A DNA stretch of 64,000 bases from Patiria miniata (GCF_015706575.1 NW_024037064.1:5951427-6015426); one strand, 5' to 3'; positions 36,694-49,034 are shown, counted from the stretch's first letter. A program made the numbers and translations. Notes: generated by a model not told the origin, from the letters alone.

Positions 36694-39110
36694 GCATTGC
36701 CAAATGATGCATTTTTGTCAGAGGACAGTCATGTTTGCTCATTCAGGACCAATCGTTGCAATTGTTGTATACACGAAAATGTTTCTGTGTTTCTGATAAT
36801 GTTGAAATAGGAACAAGTGGACAATTTGCTTGTTTTTATCATTGCAAGCCTCTTCAAAGTATTGATTGACACTAGATTTGTTTGTTCCAAGTATGATCAA
36901 TATTCTGTAGAAAAACTGACATTTTTGTTTCTAACAGTTTGTATCTTTTGCAGTTGCCCAGGTGATAACAGTCATTTATAACTTGCCCAAATGCAACCGT
37001 TCATATTGGTAAAAGTAGTTCTGCAGGGGAGAAAAGGTATACTTTGAATCAACATTTTGATTGATTCACATTGGAAATGTTAACTGAATGTAAATAATGT
37101 TTAACTGTTGTTGCTGGCATGACACATGAAAGAAGATTTTGATTAAAATGAGATTTAAACACTGTATTTGTAAAGCCGTACTGATTGCAATTTTAAATGA
37201 CGGGGATTTTTGTACTCATTCATTGACACATTTCAAGGGATATGGGATGGGATCATTTGCATTTATATCACAAGTAACCTACCAAATTGTAATAAAAAAG
37301 CTCACTTGGTTTAAAGATCGTACTGGTACTAAATACCCTGTGAAATTATTCCGTCTGGCTTGCTGTCATTAAGAAGAAATCAAGAAATGTAGGTGATTTC
37401 CAATGATAAGTCAATTGACTGATTTTTTGAAATAAGAGTGCTATGGACAAAATCGCGTTTATTGATTAAAAGTTTGTGCATAGATATTTCACTCTTTTCT
37501 TGAAAAGAAATACCAAAGCTTCAACATGTTAGGTTTTGAGTATTCTTCTGTGAATCAGTGATAATATTACAAGTATTGAAAACAAGCAAAATGAAATACA
37601 AATGTTCTATATGCCTTTAAGCCATTGTTTGCAAATTACATAATTGTGATATTTAGTCTGTAAGATAAGGTCATCACTCGGACATGAACTCCAAGTCAAG
37701 ATAATCTGCTGACTTTTGGATAATTTGGTTTCTGTTTCACGTTTGCTGAAATTTAGCAAAATAAACCCTTCATCCTTTATATAGAACATTGTCATAGTTC
37801 CTGACACTTCTCCAACCAGTGACTGTGCTCCTGTTACACAAACACTGGTTATGGAAATGTCCTCAGTTACTGTGCTTCTGGTTTTCCCAAACGTTAGTTC
37901 GTTATTATCAAATAGACATTGAAAGTTGACCTGGATCTTTTCGTGCAACTTAAGTTACATGTTGTAATAAAAATAAACCACAAAGGAGAACTGTCTCGGT
38001 GCATTATAATACATGTGTAACTTGAAAGTTGAACAAAGACATTGACTGGAGCTGGTTTGACCTGGTGACCTCTGGATTCCTGTTCCGATACGGTAATCTG
38101 GAATGGTAATCCTGCTACAGTCAAGTTCCTTGTTTAATTTTTAAATAAAAATTAAAAATCTGATATTTGTACCGTTTGGCGGAAGTAAGTTGATTTGGCT
38201 TTTGATATGGTTAACTGTGAAAGAAATTTTTGTTGAAATTTGTATGTTATTTGTATTATTTGTTATTGGTGCAGAAACATTTCTGATCTCTTCTTTTCCT
38301 TTGTTCCAGAAATTTGGGGAAAAGTTTAAGACGTCAGGGATTATATTTGACATTGTGTACTTTGTATGATTATTATCATGTAATAAATCATTCCATGCAG
38401 TGACTTAAGTCAATCAAGGAGAAATCTTTGAGGTTAGATGATTGTTGTGTTATGCCTCCATTCCTCCCTCAGTGATGGACCAATCTCCCGCCTCTGAATT
38501 CTACAGCTGGGTCACCACTTGGGTTTTGTAATCAGGCATGCAGGCTTCATAATGAGGATAGCAAAAGAAATTCCTTAAAAAATATATCAACCCAATCACA
38601 AATTTACTTCATGCAATTAAAAATATGATTACACAGCTAAATCGCTGATGGATCCAGAAGCATTTATTGTTGGGGGATTAAGAAAGTGGTAACCGACAGG
38701 CCAGTTGTTGCCAATTCCTTATGTGGAGGGGCGGGGCTAGATTGCATTTTATGGGAGGGGTGCAGTGTTTCCTTTCTTTTCTTTCTTTGTATTATAAAGT
38801 GGCAACGGGGATGAATAGACTACAATTTCGCATTAAAACAGTCGTCTTCACTTGTTCCATGGTGGATTAATATTCAAGGCATTTCTAGTGGCCCCCACTT
38901 CAGTCTGCAAGACAGCTTTTTGATTACTTCAGGACAACTTCAAATAAGTTGAAGTTGTCTTGAATGAATCGTTGTTTCATTACATTGTTTTGTTGTGGAC
39001 CTGTTGTGTTTTGCTGTTGTGGGCTTAGCGACACCACGGTGGCTCATTTGAAAACAAAAAGCTTTTTTAAAATATTTTTCTAGCACCCAATGAACACCAA
39101 CAAATAGAAC
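36694..39110. repeat. Segmental duplication block A' (unit 2)
   Basis: Direct repeat of 1-2390 with roughly 95% identity by eye and small indels. It opens unit 2 of the tandem array, right after the NLR gene. The minus-strand frames at 37607-37948 and 37894-38124 correspond to those in block A. Confidence 0.9.
37274..37372 (+). pseudogene. Decayed copy of an unidentified 3'-exon-like ORF
   Basis: Thirty-three codons collinear with 549-647 and with 48320-48490 (LTWFKDRTGTKYPVKLF), ending at a stop after CCH. The open frame reaches further upstream, to 37139. Not identified. Confidence 0.4.
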
Positions 39111-39162
39111 TTTACCTATTAACACCCCCCTCTTCAATTCATCCCCTTTCATGAATTCATGA

Positions 39163-39831
39163 TAATTCGTCACCGTTTTCACGAACAGCCACATACTATA
39201 TATATTATGTTGATTTTGAAGTAAAGTGTTTTCGAGATAATCACAAAAGAAGTTTCTCATATTTTAAAACTGCAAGAAATACTACTTTGCAACAACTTTG
39301 TGCAGCAAGAAAACCATCACACAATTCTACGTGAGCTGAAGTTTTACATAAACCCGGTAATAAGACTTAATAAAGCAGTTAATTAGTGGAAATTAATTAG
39401 TAAAGATATGTGGCTCTTCGTGAAAACGCAAATTCACGTTTCCGACATATTGGCCCTTTCTGTTCAACGTGTATTTCCATAGGCGCGCGTGAGTACGCGC
39501 GCGCGCCTGAAAATGTAACACAGATATGTGGCTCTTCGTGAAAACGCAAATCTCATTTGACCTACTTTTACGTATTTCCGTGCAATGGGTTTTGTACGCG
39601 TTCAAAGGGCCAAAATGTATGTGGCTCTTCGTGAAAACTCAAAATGCAGTTATCGAGATTTCTGCCCCTTGCAACATTAATGTAACTTAGAAATTAATGA
39701 TGTTTTGCTTACAGAAACATGTCAAAATGGTTAAGTACATTGTTTTAATGCGAAATATTGAAAAAATCAAAATCGAAAAAAATTGTAATTTTGGAGATAT
39801 GTGGCTCTTCGTGAAAACGGTGACGAATTGT
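39163..39831. mobile_element. TIR element with reiterated terminal motif
   Basis: The left end AATTCGTCACCGTTTTCACG and right end CGTGAAAACGGTGACGAATT are inverted complements. The subterminal word ATGTGGCTCTTCGTGAAAAC occurs four times in direct orientation (39408, 39526, 39619, 39799) and once inverted (about 39175-39194, with one change). A GCGCGC-rich stretch lies at 39481-39509. No transposase and no clear TSD. Confidence 0.6.
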
Positions 39832-41165
39832 CTAGGCCCCACTACCAATAAACAACTCTACTTTAAGAACAAAACGCACTTTTTGTTTCACTTCCCTTCG
39901 ATATTCCCTAAAAAATGTTTTTGTAAAATTAAATTAAGCTGTCTACATTGTGTATGGGTTGGAGGTGGGCAGGCATGGATTGGGGGGGGGGGGGGTCACA
40001 ACGCCCCCCCCCCCGCTCTGTCAATGTTTTTTTCATAGAAACTCATTTAAATTAATGCTACCCCCCCCCCCCCCCCTGCTGTGACACCCCAAATAAATTA
40101 TACTGGTAATAATATACTGGTAAAATTCCTGGATCCGCCCCTGGTGGGGTTATCAGTGATGGACAAGTTAATTTCGCCGCACTAATCGAAAGCCCGCCCT
40201 CTATGGCTACATTTATTACATAGAGGAATATCAAATATTAAATAATAGAGGAATATTATTAAAAATAGAGGAATATAGAAGTCGCGGCACTCTAAAAATT
40301 TCTAAATGGGCGTTGCGGGGGGAGGGCCAGTTATCGCTTGATGAAAAAAAATTGCACCTGTACAAATTTGCATATACATTCCACAAGGGCTATACCAAAT
40401 TAATGAAGGGAACTCGGTTCAAAATAAAATTTCTTTTTAGCAAACTATTGAATTTGAAGACGATCTTTTCTGAGATACAGGTCTCCAATATTGTTTTATA
40501 TAAAAATTGTGAGAATTGAAAAAGATGGTATGCAAACATTGTGAATTAGAATAAAAACGACTTTTCCCCAAGCTAAAAAACCTGAAACTACCCCAGCACA
40601 AAATGTGCCTGGTAGTTTTCATTGGTGATTAAGGCGCCGCAGAAATAACTGGTTCGCACTTCCCAATGCTTTTTGAAATCATTGCAATAGTACAGGGACC
40701 AGGGATTTGTTCACAAACCAATCTCACGTGGTTCGTTGCGCGTTCTTGAATTGGCGGGGCACGACGTGGAGGACTTTCGAAAAAACGTCCCAACAGTGAA
40801 AGTAAGTTTGCCAATTTTTGCCTGAAAAGTTAACCATTTGGCCTTGGAAAGCTAGGTGGAAGTGATTGAACTACTGTAGATTCTTCTGGAGTTATAATTT
40901 TTTTGCGTATGGAGAACTTTGCCACCCATATGTGCAGAAAATCACAGCCCTGTATGCTCTGCGGTCACGCACAACGGTGCATTTACCCGGCAACCTGCAT
41001 AGCCTACTGCGTAGACTGGACTATACATAAGGAGCCGTCTATCCTCAGAACAAAAGCGATGTCTGATTTGACAAGAAAAGTGCCCCTTGTTCTTCTCAAC
41101 CAATCAAAACGTTTGTTACATGAATGGAATTAGCTTATTGTGTTATCTTTCAGAAGCTGTGCGAG
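39832..41165. other. Repeat-rich intergenic DNA with G/C runs
   Basis: It includes G and C runs at 39980-40075 ending in GGATCCGCCCCTG (40132-40144), the right end of a hAT-type element whose left end is degraded. From 40903 on it aligns with 53770-54030. No gene seen. Confidence 0.5.
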
Positions 41166-41740
41166 CAGTGGCATAGCCAGGAATTTTCAGTGGGGGGGGG
41201 GGGGGGGGGGGGGGGCCGCTCCGCTGGGACATTTTATGGGAGGCGTCATGTAGATCAATGATAATTTTTTTAGAAACTCAAAATCTCAGTAGGGGGGGGG
41301 GGGGCAACTTGGGGGCGACAAGGTTTCATGGGGGGGGGGGGGGGCTGAACAGCCCCTTACGGCCCCTGTGGCTACGCCACTGCATGCGAGATAATTGTAT
41401 GCGACCGGGTTCACACGTGTGCTGTTCGAAGATGTAAACCCGCTCCCTAAAAATCGGGGAATTGTGCCGTGACCTCCATAGGAAGCGTGAAATTTCCACT
41501 TAGTTGCCTGTTTTTCAATGAAAAAGTGCACATAATTATTCGCCTTTAATCATGAAGAAGTTATATTCATGTGAAAGAAGAAAATCTGTATTTTGTGATG
41601 CGATACAAGGAGGTAAGTTTAACGAACATACTTTCCGCATATTAACAAAAGTTTGCTCAGAGTGCCTACTAGTATAGCCAGTCTTCCCACGTAGACAGAG
41701 CTTCACTAGTGTCGAGTGAGCAAATGCTCCATTGTTCTCC
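40903..41740. repeat. Duplicated segment D
   Basis: Direct paralogue of 53770-54380, sharing ATGGAGAACTTTGCCACCC, GATGTCTGATTTGACAAG and AGTTTGCTCAGAG-type words. This copy has taken in a G-rich hAT MITE (41166-41382). The frames inside are not conserved between copies. Confidence 0.7.
41166..41382. mobile_element. hAT-like MITE, 217 bp, with long G runs
   Basis: Ends CAGTGGCATAGCCAGG and GGCTACGCCACTG; flanks TGTGCGAG (41158-41165) and CATGCGAG (41383-41390) form an 8-bp TSD with two differences. The paralogue near 54023-54030 has one GTGCGAG, the empty site. The interior is mostly G runs. Confidence 0.75.
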
Positions 41741-42477
41741 ATATGGGTGTCACAGGGGGGGGGGGGGGGTGACTTATTTTTTAAGAATTTGTATGGCAAT
41801 TTTATTGGGGGCAGAGCTAGCTGGGGGGGGGTGGGGTGGTTGACCCCCACAATCCCCCCCCCCCCCTGGATCCGCGCCTGCATTTGCAATGCATGCTGGG
41901 CATGGATAAAAACATGAATTTTAATCAGACTGTCTTTTTTATTGACATTCAAATATGGCATTTGGAGTATATTTAGCCGGCACCGGCTTTCTTTAAGCGA
42001 ACGATATTTTGCCGGATAGGCACTGAACATACGCAGTGACATTTTCTGGGACTTAAAAATAAAACATAGTACCTTCGCTTGTACCCCCACCCCCCTCCCT
42101 GCAAACAGAACGCTTGTCAGGGCTGACGTCATTTGAGCTCTCATTGGATAGATTTGCGTGACCTGTGACGTACATGTAGAAGGCGTCACACAAACTAACT
42201 TCCGGTGCCCATCATGCGTAGTGCGTGCTAGCTGCATGTGAAGGTTAGTCCCATAAATGTGACAGTAACACTGGACTTCCTACTCTGGTTAATAGGGAGG
42301 TAGACCAGTACACCGTCACATTTATGGGACTAATAAACTACAAAGTCTAAATGTGAACAATAGAAACTAGACAAAGTTTTACATTGTAAGGTACATGTAC
42401 CAAGTGTGGACTTTATTTACGGAGGTAGTCCGGTAAATTGGCCACATTTATGGGGCTAGACATTTGAACAGCTATGA
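41383..42477. other. Intergenic; truncated hAT end and foldback
   Basis: A GGATCCGCGCCTG end at 41868-41880 follows G and C runs, a truncated hAT-like copy. At 42244-42335 a small foldback has arms TTAGTCCCATAAATGTGAC and GTCACATTTATGGGACTAA, with a third related word at 42441-42463. A long minus-strand frame across 41536-42237 is not credible because it runs through the G/C tracts. Confidence 0.5.
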
Positions 42478-42799
42478 GGGATGACACCTTCTTGAATGTT
42501 TTGTTTATTATGTTGTGGAAAGAGGGCATGATGTCTTTGATTTATTGGGGAAATTATGGAGTCGATGACGAAGACAACCAGAAAACAGGCTCAAAAACCA
42601 AGATGGCGACAGTGAAACTCGATGCAATGAAGGAATGATGCTGATTATGCTGATTGGCTGGATAAAAATTATTTTTTTTTTAACATGTTGTTATCAGCCA
42701 ATCAACATCGGGCTAAGCTTTCATTCTGTCTGGCATGCACACGTGTTGTAAGAAGTACAACGTGCACTTCGTCTTTGAATGCAAAAAATGGGGAAAGTC
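42478..42799. repeat. Segmental duplication block B', left part
   Basis: Aligned with 6536-6815, including the hairpin with arms GCTGATTGGCTG and CAGCCAATCAACATC-like sequence. It is cut from the rest of B' by the hAT insertion at 42800. Confidence 0.75.
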
Positions 42800-43198
42800 C
42801 AGGCGCGGATCCAGGATTTCTTTAGATGGGGGGGCACATCTAGAGCATTTGTTCTGAGGACTAATGCGAGCGCGGAGCGCGAAGCCCGTACGGCGTGGGG
42901 TCCTAGATGCTCTGTGATGCTCTGTGATTCTAGATGCTCTGTGATGCAATCTGAGGCGATTCCTGGCCCCTTTCCCTCTGAATTATTTGTGCAAAAGTTG
43001 ATAATCTTGTAAGGATTTTTTAAAAATATACTCTTGTTTTTACAAATTTTAAGCTACTGTGTACTTCAAAGTTGCAAACCATGTATTTCTGTCTTCATAA
43101 TTTCTTGCATTGTATTTAAAAAAAAAAGGAATTGTATTGACTTAGATTGTAAACTGTTGCAATGGGCGATGCGCTGAGGCATTTGCTCCAAAGACTAA

Positions 43199-44485
43199 TA
43201 GTCAGGTGGCTTAGGGCCAATTTTTGACAAGATCTTGACCGACTGGTCCAAAGCACCAAACTTGGCAGATAGATTGTTACAGCCTTAGAGAAGATATTTA
43301 GAAGGGGTGACACCTGTAATTTTTTTGGGAAGGGTACCTAATTTGCATAAATTGTTTATCCCTGCCGGGTAATATATTTATTGCCATATTTGGGTATATT
43401 TTTAATTTTTTTATTTTTTGAAAAGTATATTTTGGTGATTCTACTTACACATCCTTACTTCAATTACACTTTCTAAAGCATTTAATACTGACTGGACAAT
43501 TATGAGGACATAGTAACGATCCAAAATGGCTACTTTTATATCCTACAGTTTTGCGCATCATTCTTGTCTTCAGATATCATCAAGTTGTCTTGCCAAACCT
43601 TAGTATTGATGAGCTTCACAGTCACCAAGTTGCTTACTGACTCAGTAACTCGATTAAAACTCCATGAAAAATCATGTGAACAATGATAACGTTATATTTA
43701 GCCCAGAACACAAAAATGGGGAAAAACGAGGTGTCCGTAAATTGGGCTAAAAAGTAGGTGAGGGGTTGCCTATTAAACGTGGGGACTTTAAAAAGTTTGA
43801 GGAAATTCCCAAAATTATTGGCAAGAAAACATTTGGACGTAGACATCATTATTTTTAAAAACAATAACTCTTATTTTGGGGGATTCATCCTTGAACTTGA
43901 TCAAGTCCCCATATGTTAGGCAACCCTTCGCCTCATTTTAGCCCAATTTACGGACACCTCATTCCCCCCCCCCCCTTTTATGTTTTTGTGGGCTAAATAT
44001 CAAGATGATATAATTTTTCACACGATTTCCCATTTATTTTGGTTAGGGCAACTCTGCCAGTAAGTAACTTTGTGAATTTGAAGGTCATCAATACTGAGGT
44101 TTGGCAAGACTACGTGATGATATCGGAGGAAAAAGGAAAGGCGCGCAACTTTGGGGTATAATGGTAGCCATTTTTGATCTTTATTATGTCCTTATAATCT
44201 TCAAATCTCCGATATGCTTTAGAAAGTGTTATTGAAGTAAGGATATGTTAGTAAAATCACCTAAATATACTTTTCAAAAAATAAAAAAATAAACATCTAC
44301 CCAAGTATGGGAATAAATATATTACACGGCAGGGATTAACGCTTTATGCAAATTAGGTCCCCTTCCCAAAAGAATTTCAGGTGTCACCCCTTCTAAATAT
44401 CTTCTTTAGGGCTATAATAATATATCTGCCAAGTTTGGTGCTTTGGACCAGTCGGTCACGATTCCGATCGTATGCCACCTGACTA
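43199..44485. mobile_element. PIF/Harbinger-like foldback element, 1287 bp
   Basis: Almost the whole element is two inverted arms of about 600 bp, starting TAGTCAGGTGGC and ending GCCACCTGACTA, meeting near 43840. TAA flanks it at 43196-43198 and 44486-44488, and joining the flanks restores the host element's GACTAATGCGAAC. The 3-bp TWA target indicates PIF/Harbinger. No ORF. Confidence 0.85.
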
Positions 44486-44529
44486 TAATGCGAACGTGGA
44501 GCAGTGTCTTACGGCGTTGGGTTCGGGGC

Positions 44530-44701
44530 CATGGGCGTCGCCAAAAAATGCTTGTATTTCTCAACACATTCTCGATTTATCAGTTTTAAAGGGGGGCATG
44601 GACATGTTGCCCCCCCCCCCCCCCCCCCAAACTCATTAAATTTACACCATTTTGTCTTCGCGCCTCTTTTTCTTTCTTTTTTTTTCTTTTCTTTTTCTTC
44701 C

Positions 44702-44732
<31 letters not shown>

Positions 44733-44787
44733 TTTCCAGGGGGGGCAAGTGCCCCCCTTGCCCCCCCCCCCCCTCGCGACGCCCATG
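44530..44787. mobile_element. hAT-like MITE, 258 bp
   Basis: Ends CATGGGCGTCGCC and CGCGACGCCCATG, exact 8-bp TSD TTCGGGGC (44522-44529 and 44788-44795). The interior is C runs and a T/TTTTC tract, which create poly-lysine frames on the minus strand. Confidence 0.85.
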
Positions 44788-45385
44788 TTCGGGGCCCACT
44801 GAAGGGACCCGGGAAATTTTTGATTCTATAGATGTTCTGTGGTGCAAACTGAGGCGATTCCTGGCCCCATTTCAGCAAAATGTTGTGAAGATTATTAGGA
44901 TTTTTTTTTCATTATCGCTTCGGTTTGCGGTGACACCATGTTTTTTTTTAATTTTTTGGTTTGAAATTGTACTCTTGTATTTCTTAATACAAGCCTAGTT
45001 AAGTTTCTTCTGTTCTTCACTTGATAACCAAGTATTTTCGACTGCATAATCAATATTTCTTGCATTTTATTTTTGTAAAGGAATTGGATCGGCTTAGATT
45101 GTAAACTGTTTTAAGGATGCGTCGGTAGATCTGCCCCGAGGACTAATAATGCGGAGCGCAATGTCTTTCGGCGTGGGGTCTGGGGCCCACTTAAAGGCCC
45201 CGGGAATTTTTTTGATAATCAGATGCTCTGTGGTGCAATCTTAGGCGATATTTGGCCCCTCCTTCCCTGAGTTATTTGAGCAAAATGTTTTAAGTTAAAT
45301 AAGGATTTTTTTTCATTGGTTTAATATACATGTATACTCTTGCTTTAACAAGCCTTTTAAGTTTCTTCTGTTTTTCACTTGATAA

Positions 45386-47537
45386 GACCAAACAAAAAAA
45401 ATGGTGTGTTTACGGTAACCCGACCGACCTGGAATTTTTTCGGCCAAATTGCCGACCTCAAACTTTTTATTGCCATTTTGAAGGTTGATAATTGACAAAT
45501 TTCAAACATTTCAAGTACTTTTAATTATTTGCCACGAACAAAAAACATTTTCCACACTTGAATCTGACCATAATTTGAAACATACCTGTGTTAAACGTGC
45601 GAAAATCGCGACGATCTCAAAAATTGAATTCTCAAACTACGAAGTACGATTATTTTGCACAAACGCATCGGGGTACGCCTGGCTGCCCGACGGACGGCAT
45701 GGTTCTCCCCACGTACGTACAAACGTGCGTATCTGCCCGATATGCTGGAATTGCGGCCGGCCCGATATGCTGACAAAAAAAATGCCGATCACATTTTTTA
45801 GCCCCTGGTACGCACAATATAATTATCATACACGCCATTAAAATGCACAATTTGATCGTTACATACGCCATTATTTCATCTTGACATGCAAAATCTTGAC
45901 CAAAATCCTGTTTTTCCGATGCATGTGTGATCACAATGCACACGATGACATGTTCTGTTGAACACCAGCAGCACCCAGCTAACATACAGCACGGTACACT
46001 GGTTCCCTCGCCAGCTAACGGAATCAATGCTATGATGAAGGACCGGAACCAGTGACTACTGCCTCTCTCTGGTCCATACTTCGTATCATACAGCATGATG
46101 ATGTAGTGGGCCGAAGTTGGATCGTAAAAATATTACCAAACAAACATTGCTGGAGAAAGAGAATTTCTGCGAATTAATCTACAGAACGTGATCTTTACTT
46201 TCTGTGTATGTGTTTTCCATTAAAATGACGAACCTGCAAAGCTCGAACTTGTGGCGAAACATCGTAGCGTGTTTCTGCAGTAGTGCAAGATTTTGGGCCA
46301 CGTGGGCCGTGAGCACGGCGCGATGTTCGGCCAGCCAGGCGGAATGTTGGCGGTGCCAGCGGCCGTGATGTATGTTAAGCATAAAGTGGATCACCGACCT
46401 CCAATATATTTTTAATTAGGTGAGGCAAGTTTTAATCACTTTTGATAGCCAGTCTTGATAATTTTCGTGGCGCAAATGAAAATAATCCAGGCACAAAATA
46501 AACATGATTCCTTGCTCTATGATTAGTACGAATGATGCTCCATTAATCAGCACCCCCAAAAAATTGGCGAAATAATTTTCCGACCTACTGACCAGTGGCG
46601 TCACCAGACTTTTCAGTCTGGGGGGGGCACAGGGGGGGGGGGGCACTTAGGTGGATACGGATCGCCGTCCTGGGGGAGGGGTCTAAGGGGAGGGGGTGCC
46701 CCCTTTGGAAAATTTTCGCATATGGAGGATGGGCTAGATGCAAAATGGTGCCACATTTGATGCTCATTTGAAGAAAATACGAATTACTGTGCTTCTTTGT
46801 CCTTATGAAAAACCAACTCAGATGATGGGAGTTGAATATAACAAAATATATATATATTTGTTTACCAACCCAAATCTCAGATGGGGGGGCACTCGGGGGG
46901 CACTAGGTTTTCCAGGGGGGGGCACGTGCCCCCCCTGGCCCCCCCTTGGCGACGCCACTGCTACTGACGCTATTTTGAAAGGCATGTAATCGGAATCAAA
47001 AGTTGTTCTTTTTCTCCACCTTAATTTCTTAATTTGAAACTTGCATGTAAATGTAATTCATACTTTTCTAGTTAGGAAGCAATGAAACACAGGTTGTGAA
47101 ATGTTAATTTTTTTTAAGTTAACAATTTTGATTTTTTTTTCTTTAATTACAAAAATATTAGTGACCTACAAGATCTCCTCTGAATTTCAAGGACAAATCT
47201 TAAGATAAAGACCCCCAGATTTGCTCTAAAATGCACCAGAGAGCTTCTAAAGTTTAAACATTTTCGGGTTGTTGAATCACAGCAAATCTCCCCCACATGT
47301 TTGAAAAAATCCTGGGGAGAACCCTGGCCGACGATACAAATTAATTTGGATTGAAATGTATCGATTGAATATCTTCAATGCTTGAATAGTGGTTTTAATT
47401 TTTTTGCAAAAGAACACGCGTGGGCATGCAGAACTGAAATGAAAAAAAAAAATTACAAAATAAAATTATTTCCCTACCTACCTACCTGGATTTTTTTCAG
47501 ACCGTTACCGTAAACACACCATTTTTTTTGTTCGGCC
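45386..47537. mobile_element. PIF/Harbinger-like element, 2152 bp
   Basis: The inverted ends share AACAAAAAAAATGGTGTGTT then TACGGTAAC. TAA lies at 45383-45385 and 47538-47540, and removing the element restores TTGATAACC of the host hAT element. The interior has a CpG-rich patch (45660-45760) and minus-strand frames (45650-46096, 46179-46394) with natural-looking composition, but no transposase motif was recognised. It contains a hAT MITE at 46593. Confidence 0.8.
46593..46960. mobile_element. hAT-like MITE, 368 bp
   Basis: Ends CAGTGGCGTCACC and GGCGACGCCACTG, exact 8-bp TSD CTACTGAC (46585-46592 and 46961-46968). The interior has G and C runs near both ends. It is the innermost layer of the nest. 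Confidence 0.88.
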
Positions 47538-48319
47538 TAACCATTTTCGTTTGCATAATTGTTTTCGTGCATTTTTGAAATGGAATTGTATAGACTTAGT
47601 TTGTAAACTTTTGCAAGGATGCTTTCTAATGTTTTGTATCAAGTATACATTTTCAGTTTATCAATAAGATAAGATTTTCTACGGACATTTTTTACTGAAA
47701 CGGACATTTTTTGGACTCCTTGGAAGCGCTTGGAAGAAATGCTGGCAAATTGTTATACGAAAACACACCCCTTGACCAATAGTGTGGTCCAAAGAGCAGC
47801 GTTCAACCACGGATCTCGCGCTCATCGCGCTAAACACAGCACATCGGCTGTCACACGTGCGTGTTTTTCGTACCGGTACGTACGCTCATATGAATCGCAT
47901 TTCATAACCCATATACCATGCAGGGTTACGTATGGATACGTACGGTGGGATCGCGGCTTACTTCAAAGCTTCTCGAGTTCCCTGTGTCATACGGCCAGTA
48001 CACAATGTTGCAGGCCGCTGATGTATAATATCGGCGCCGGCATTTTTGTTTGAAGGTTGCCCTCCTCCTTCCCTCCATTTCTCTCACCTCCCCCTCCTTT
48101 CCCCCCGTTTTATTCATTTTTTTTTTTTTTACTCAATTAGACGGGGGGCACGTGCCCCCGCGGCCCACCCCTGGATCCGCGCCTGAAGTCACATTTTCTT
48201 TGAAAGTGTGTTTCAAAATTCCAACAAATATGAGTAAATCTGAAGACAAAAGACTGCCCTGCAAAAGTCACTTTGGTGCTGAACAGTCATTTTAAATCTA
48301 GATTCCATCATTTGCAGCC

Positions 48320-48490
48320 ATCCGAAAAGTAACTGGCGCAATTATTGTTGAAAAACAAACTTGGTTGAAAGATAGTAAGGGAACTAAACTCCCTGTGAAG
48401 TTATTCTTTCTGGGAAGCTGTCATTTTGAAGTAATCAACGAAAGAAGGCATTTCCAACAGCGATCTAAGAAGCACCGTAGGAAAATTTAA
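48320..48490 (+). CDS. Unidentified terminal-exon-like ORF
   Basis: An acceptor-like CATTTGCAG at 48309-48317 is followed by an open frame of 56 codons to TAA at 48488. It begins IRKVTGAIIVEKQTW and continues with LKDSKGTKLPVKLFFLGSCH before a basic tail (RSKKHRRKI). Two shorter relatives at 549-647 and 37274-37372 align without gaps over about 32 codons with many synonymous or conservative changes, which argues for past selection on the protein. It has no ATG of its own, so it would be a 3' exon. The segment is an insertion relative to block B. Family unknown. Confidence 0.45.
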   Translation: MRKVTGAIIVEKQTWLKDSKGTKLPVKLFFLGSCHFEVINERRHFQQRSKKHRRKI

Positions 48491-49034
48491 ATTAGTAGTT
48501 CGTTTTGTTATTCAGCGCAGCGCGCACAAGTATTGGAACGACGCACACGCGCGCGCGGTTGTTGTAATTCGTCGGATCAGTGCGCGACGTCGCGTATAGC
48601 TGCAATTCAAAACATGATTCAGTAACTTTTGATTTGAAATTGAGATCTAAGAATGTTGTTTTTCTCGGAATGTACAGCTGAAGCTTAGCTCAAACTTCAT
48701 CAGGTTAATTGCTCAGTATCCTTCGTTAGATTTTGAACTCTCTTGTTGCTTCAAACGAACAAAATTCACAAATTACAAATGATGGTCTGTAGCTTTAACC
48801 GGAACTTGTTAAAAATAGAGGTGTCCTAAAGATGACGATTACCCAATCTCAGTACATAATGTAAGCCCCATCTGAGTCTCAACTGCGCGTGTGCACATCA
48901 CATGACAACAATGGTCTGTGGATAAACAAAGCGGAAAGACTTCCATACCCCACCTGGACATCACTTGACACCCTGTGCACAAACCCTGTGAGACTGGTCT
49001 GAGAAAAGTCTGTTTTTTTCAGTAAATACTTTAA

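Larger units (their letters stand above)
42800..48185. mobile_element. hAT-like element with four nested insertions
   Basis: Ends are CAGGCGCGGATCCAGG and CCTGGATCCGCGCCTG, as in the element at 15437-17290, with which its pieces share internal GGGGCC-rich repeats in opposite orientation. AAGTC flanks both ends (42795-42799, 48186-48190), shorter than the usual 8 bp. Removing the inserts at 43199-44485, 44530-44787 and 45386-47537 leaves about 1.7 kb, close to the 1.85-kb relative. Block B (near 6815) has no insertion. No intact transposase. Confidence 0.8.

Noticed and set aside
40132-40144. Complete hAT element ending at GGATCCGCCCCTG
   Set aside because: No matching left terminus or 8-bp duplication could be found, so only a remnant is called.
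41536-42237. 233-codon minus-strand ORF
   Set aside because: It passes through G/C homopolymers and a truncated hAT end, and is not conserved in the paralogous segment at 53770-54380.
44509-44878. Lysine-rich frames
   Set aside because: They are translations of the T/C-rich tract inside the 258-bp hAT MITE.
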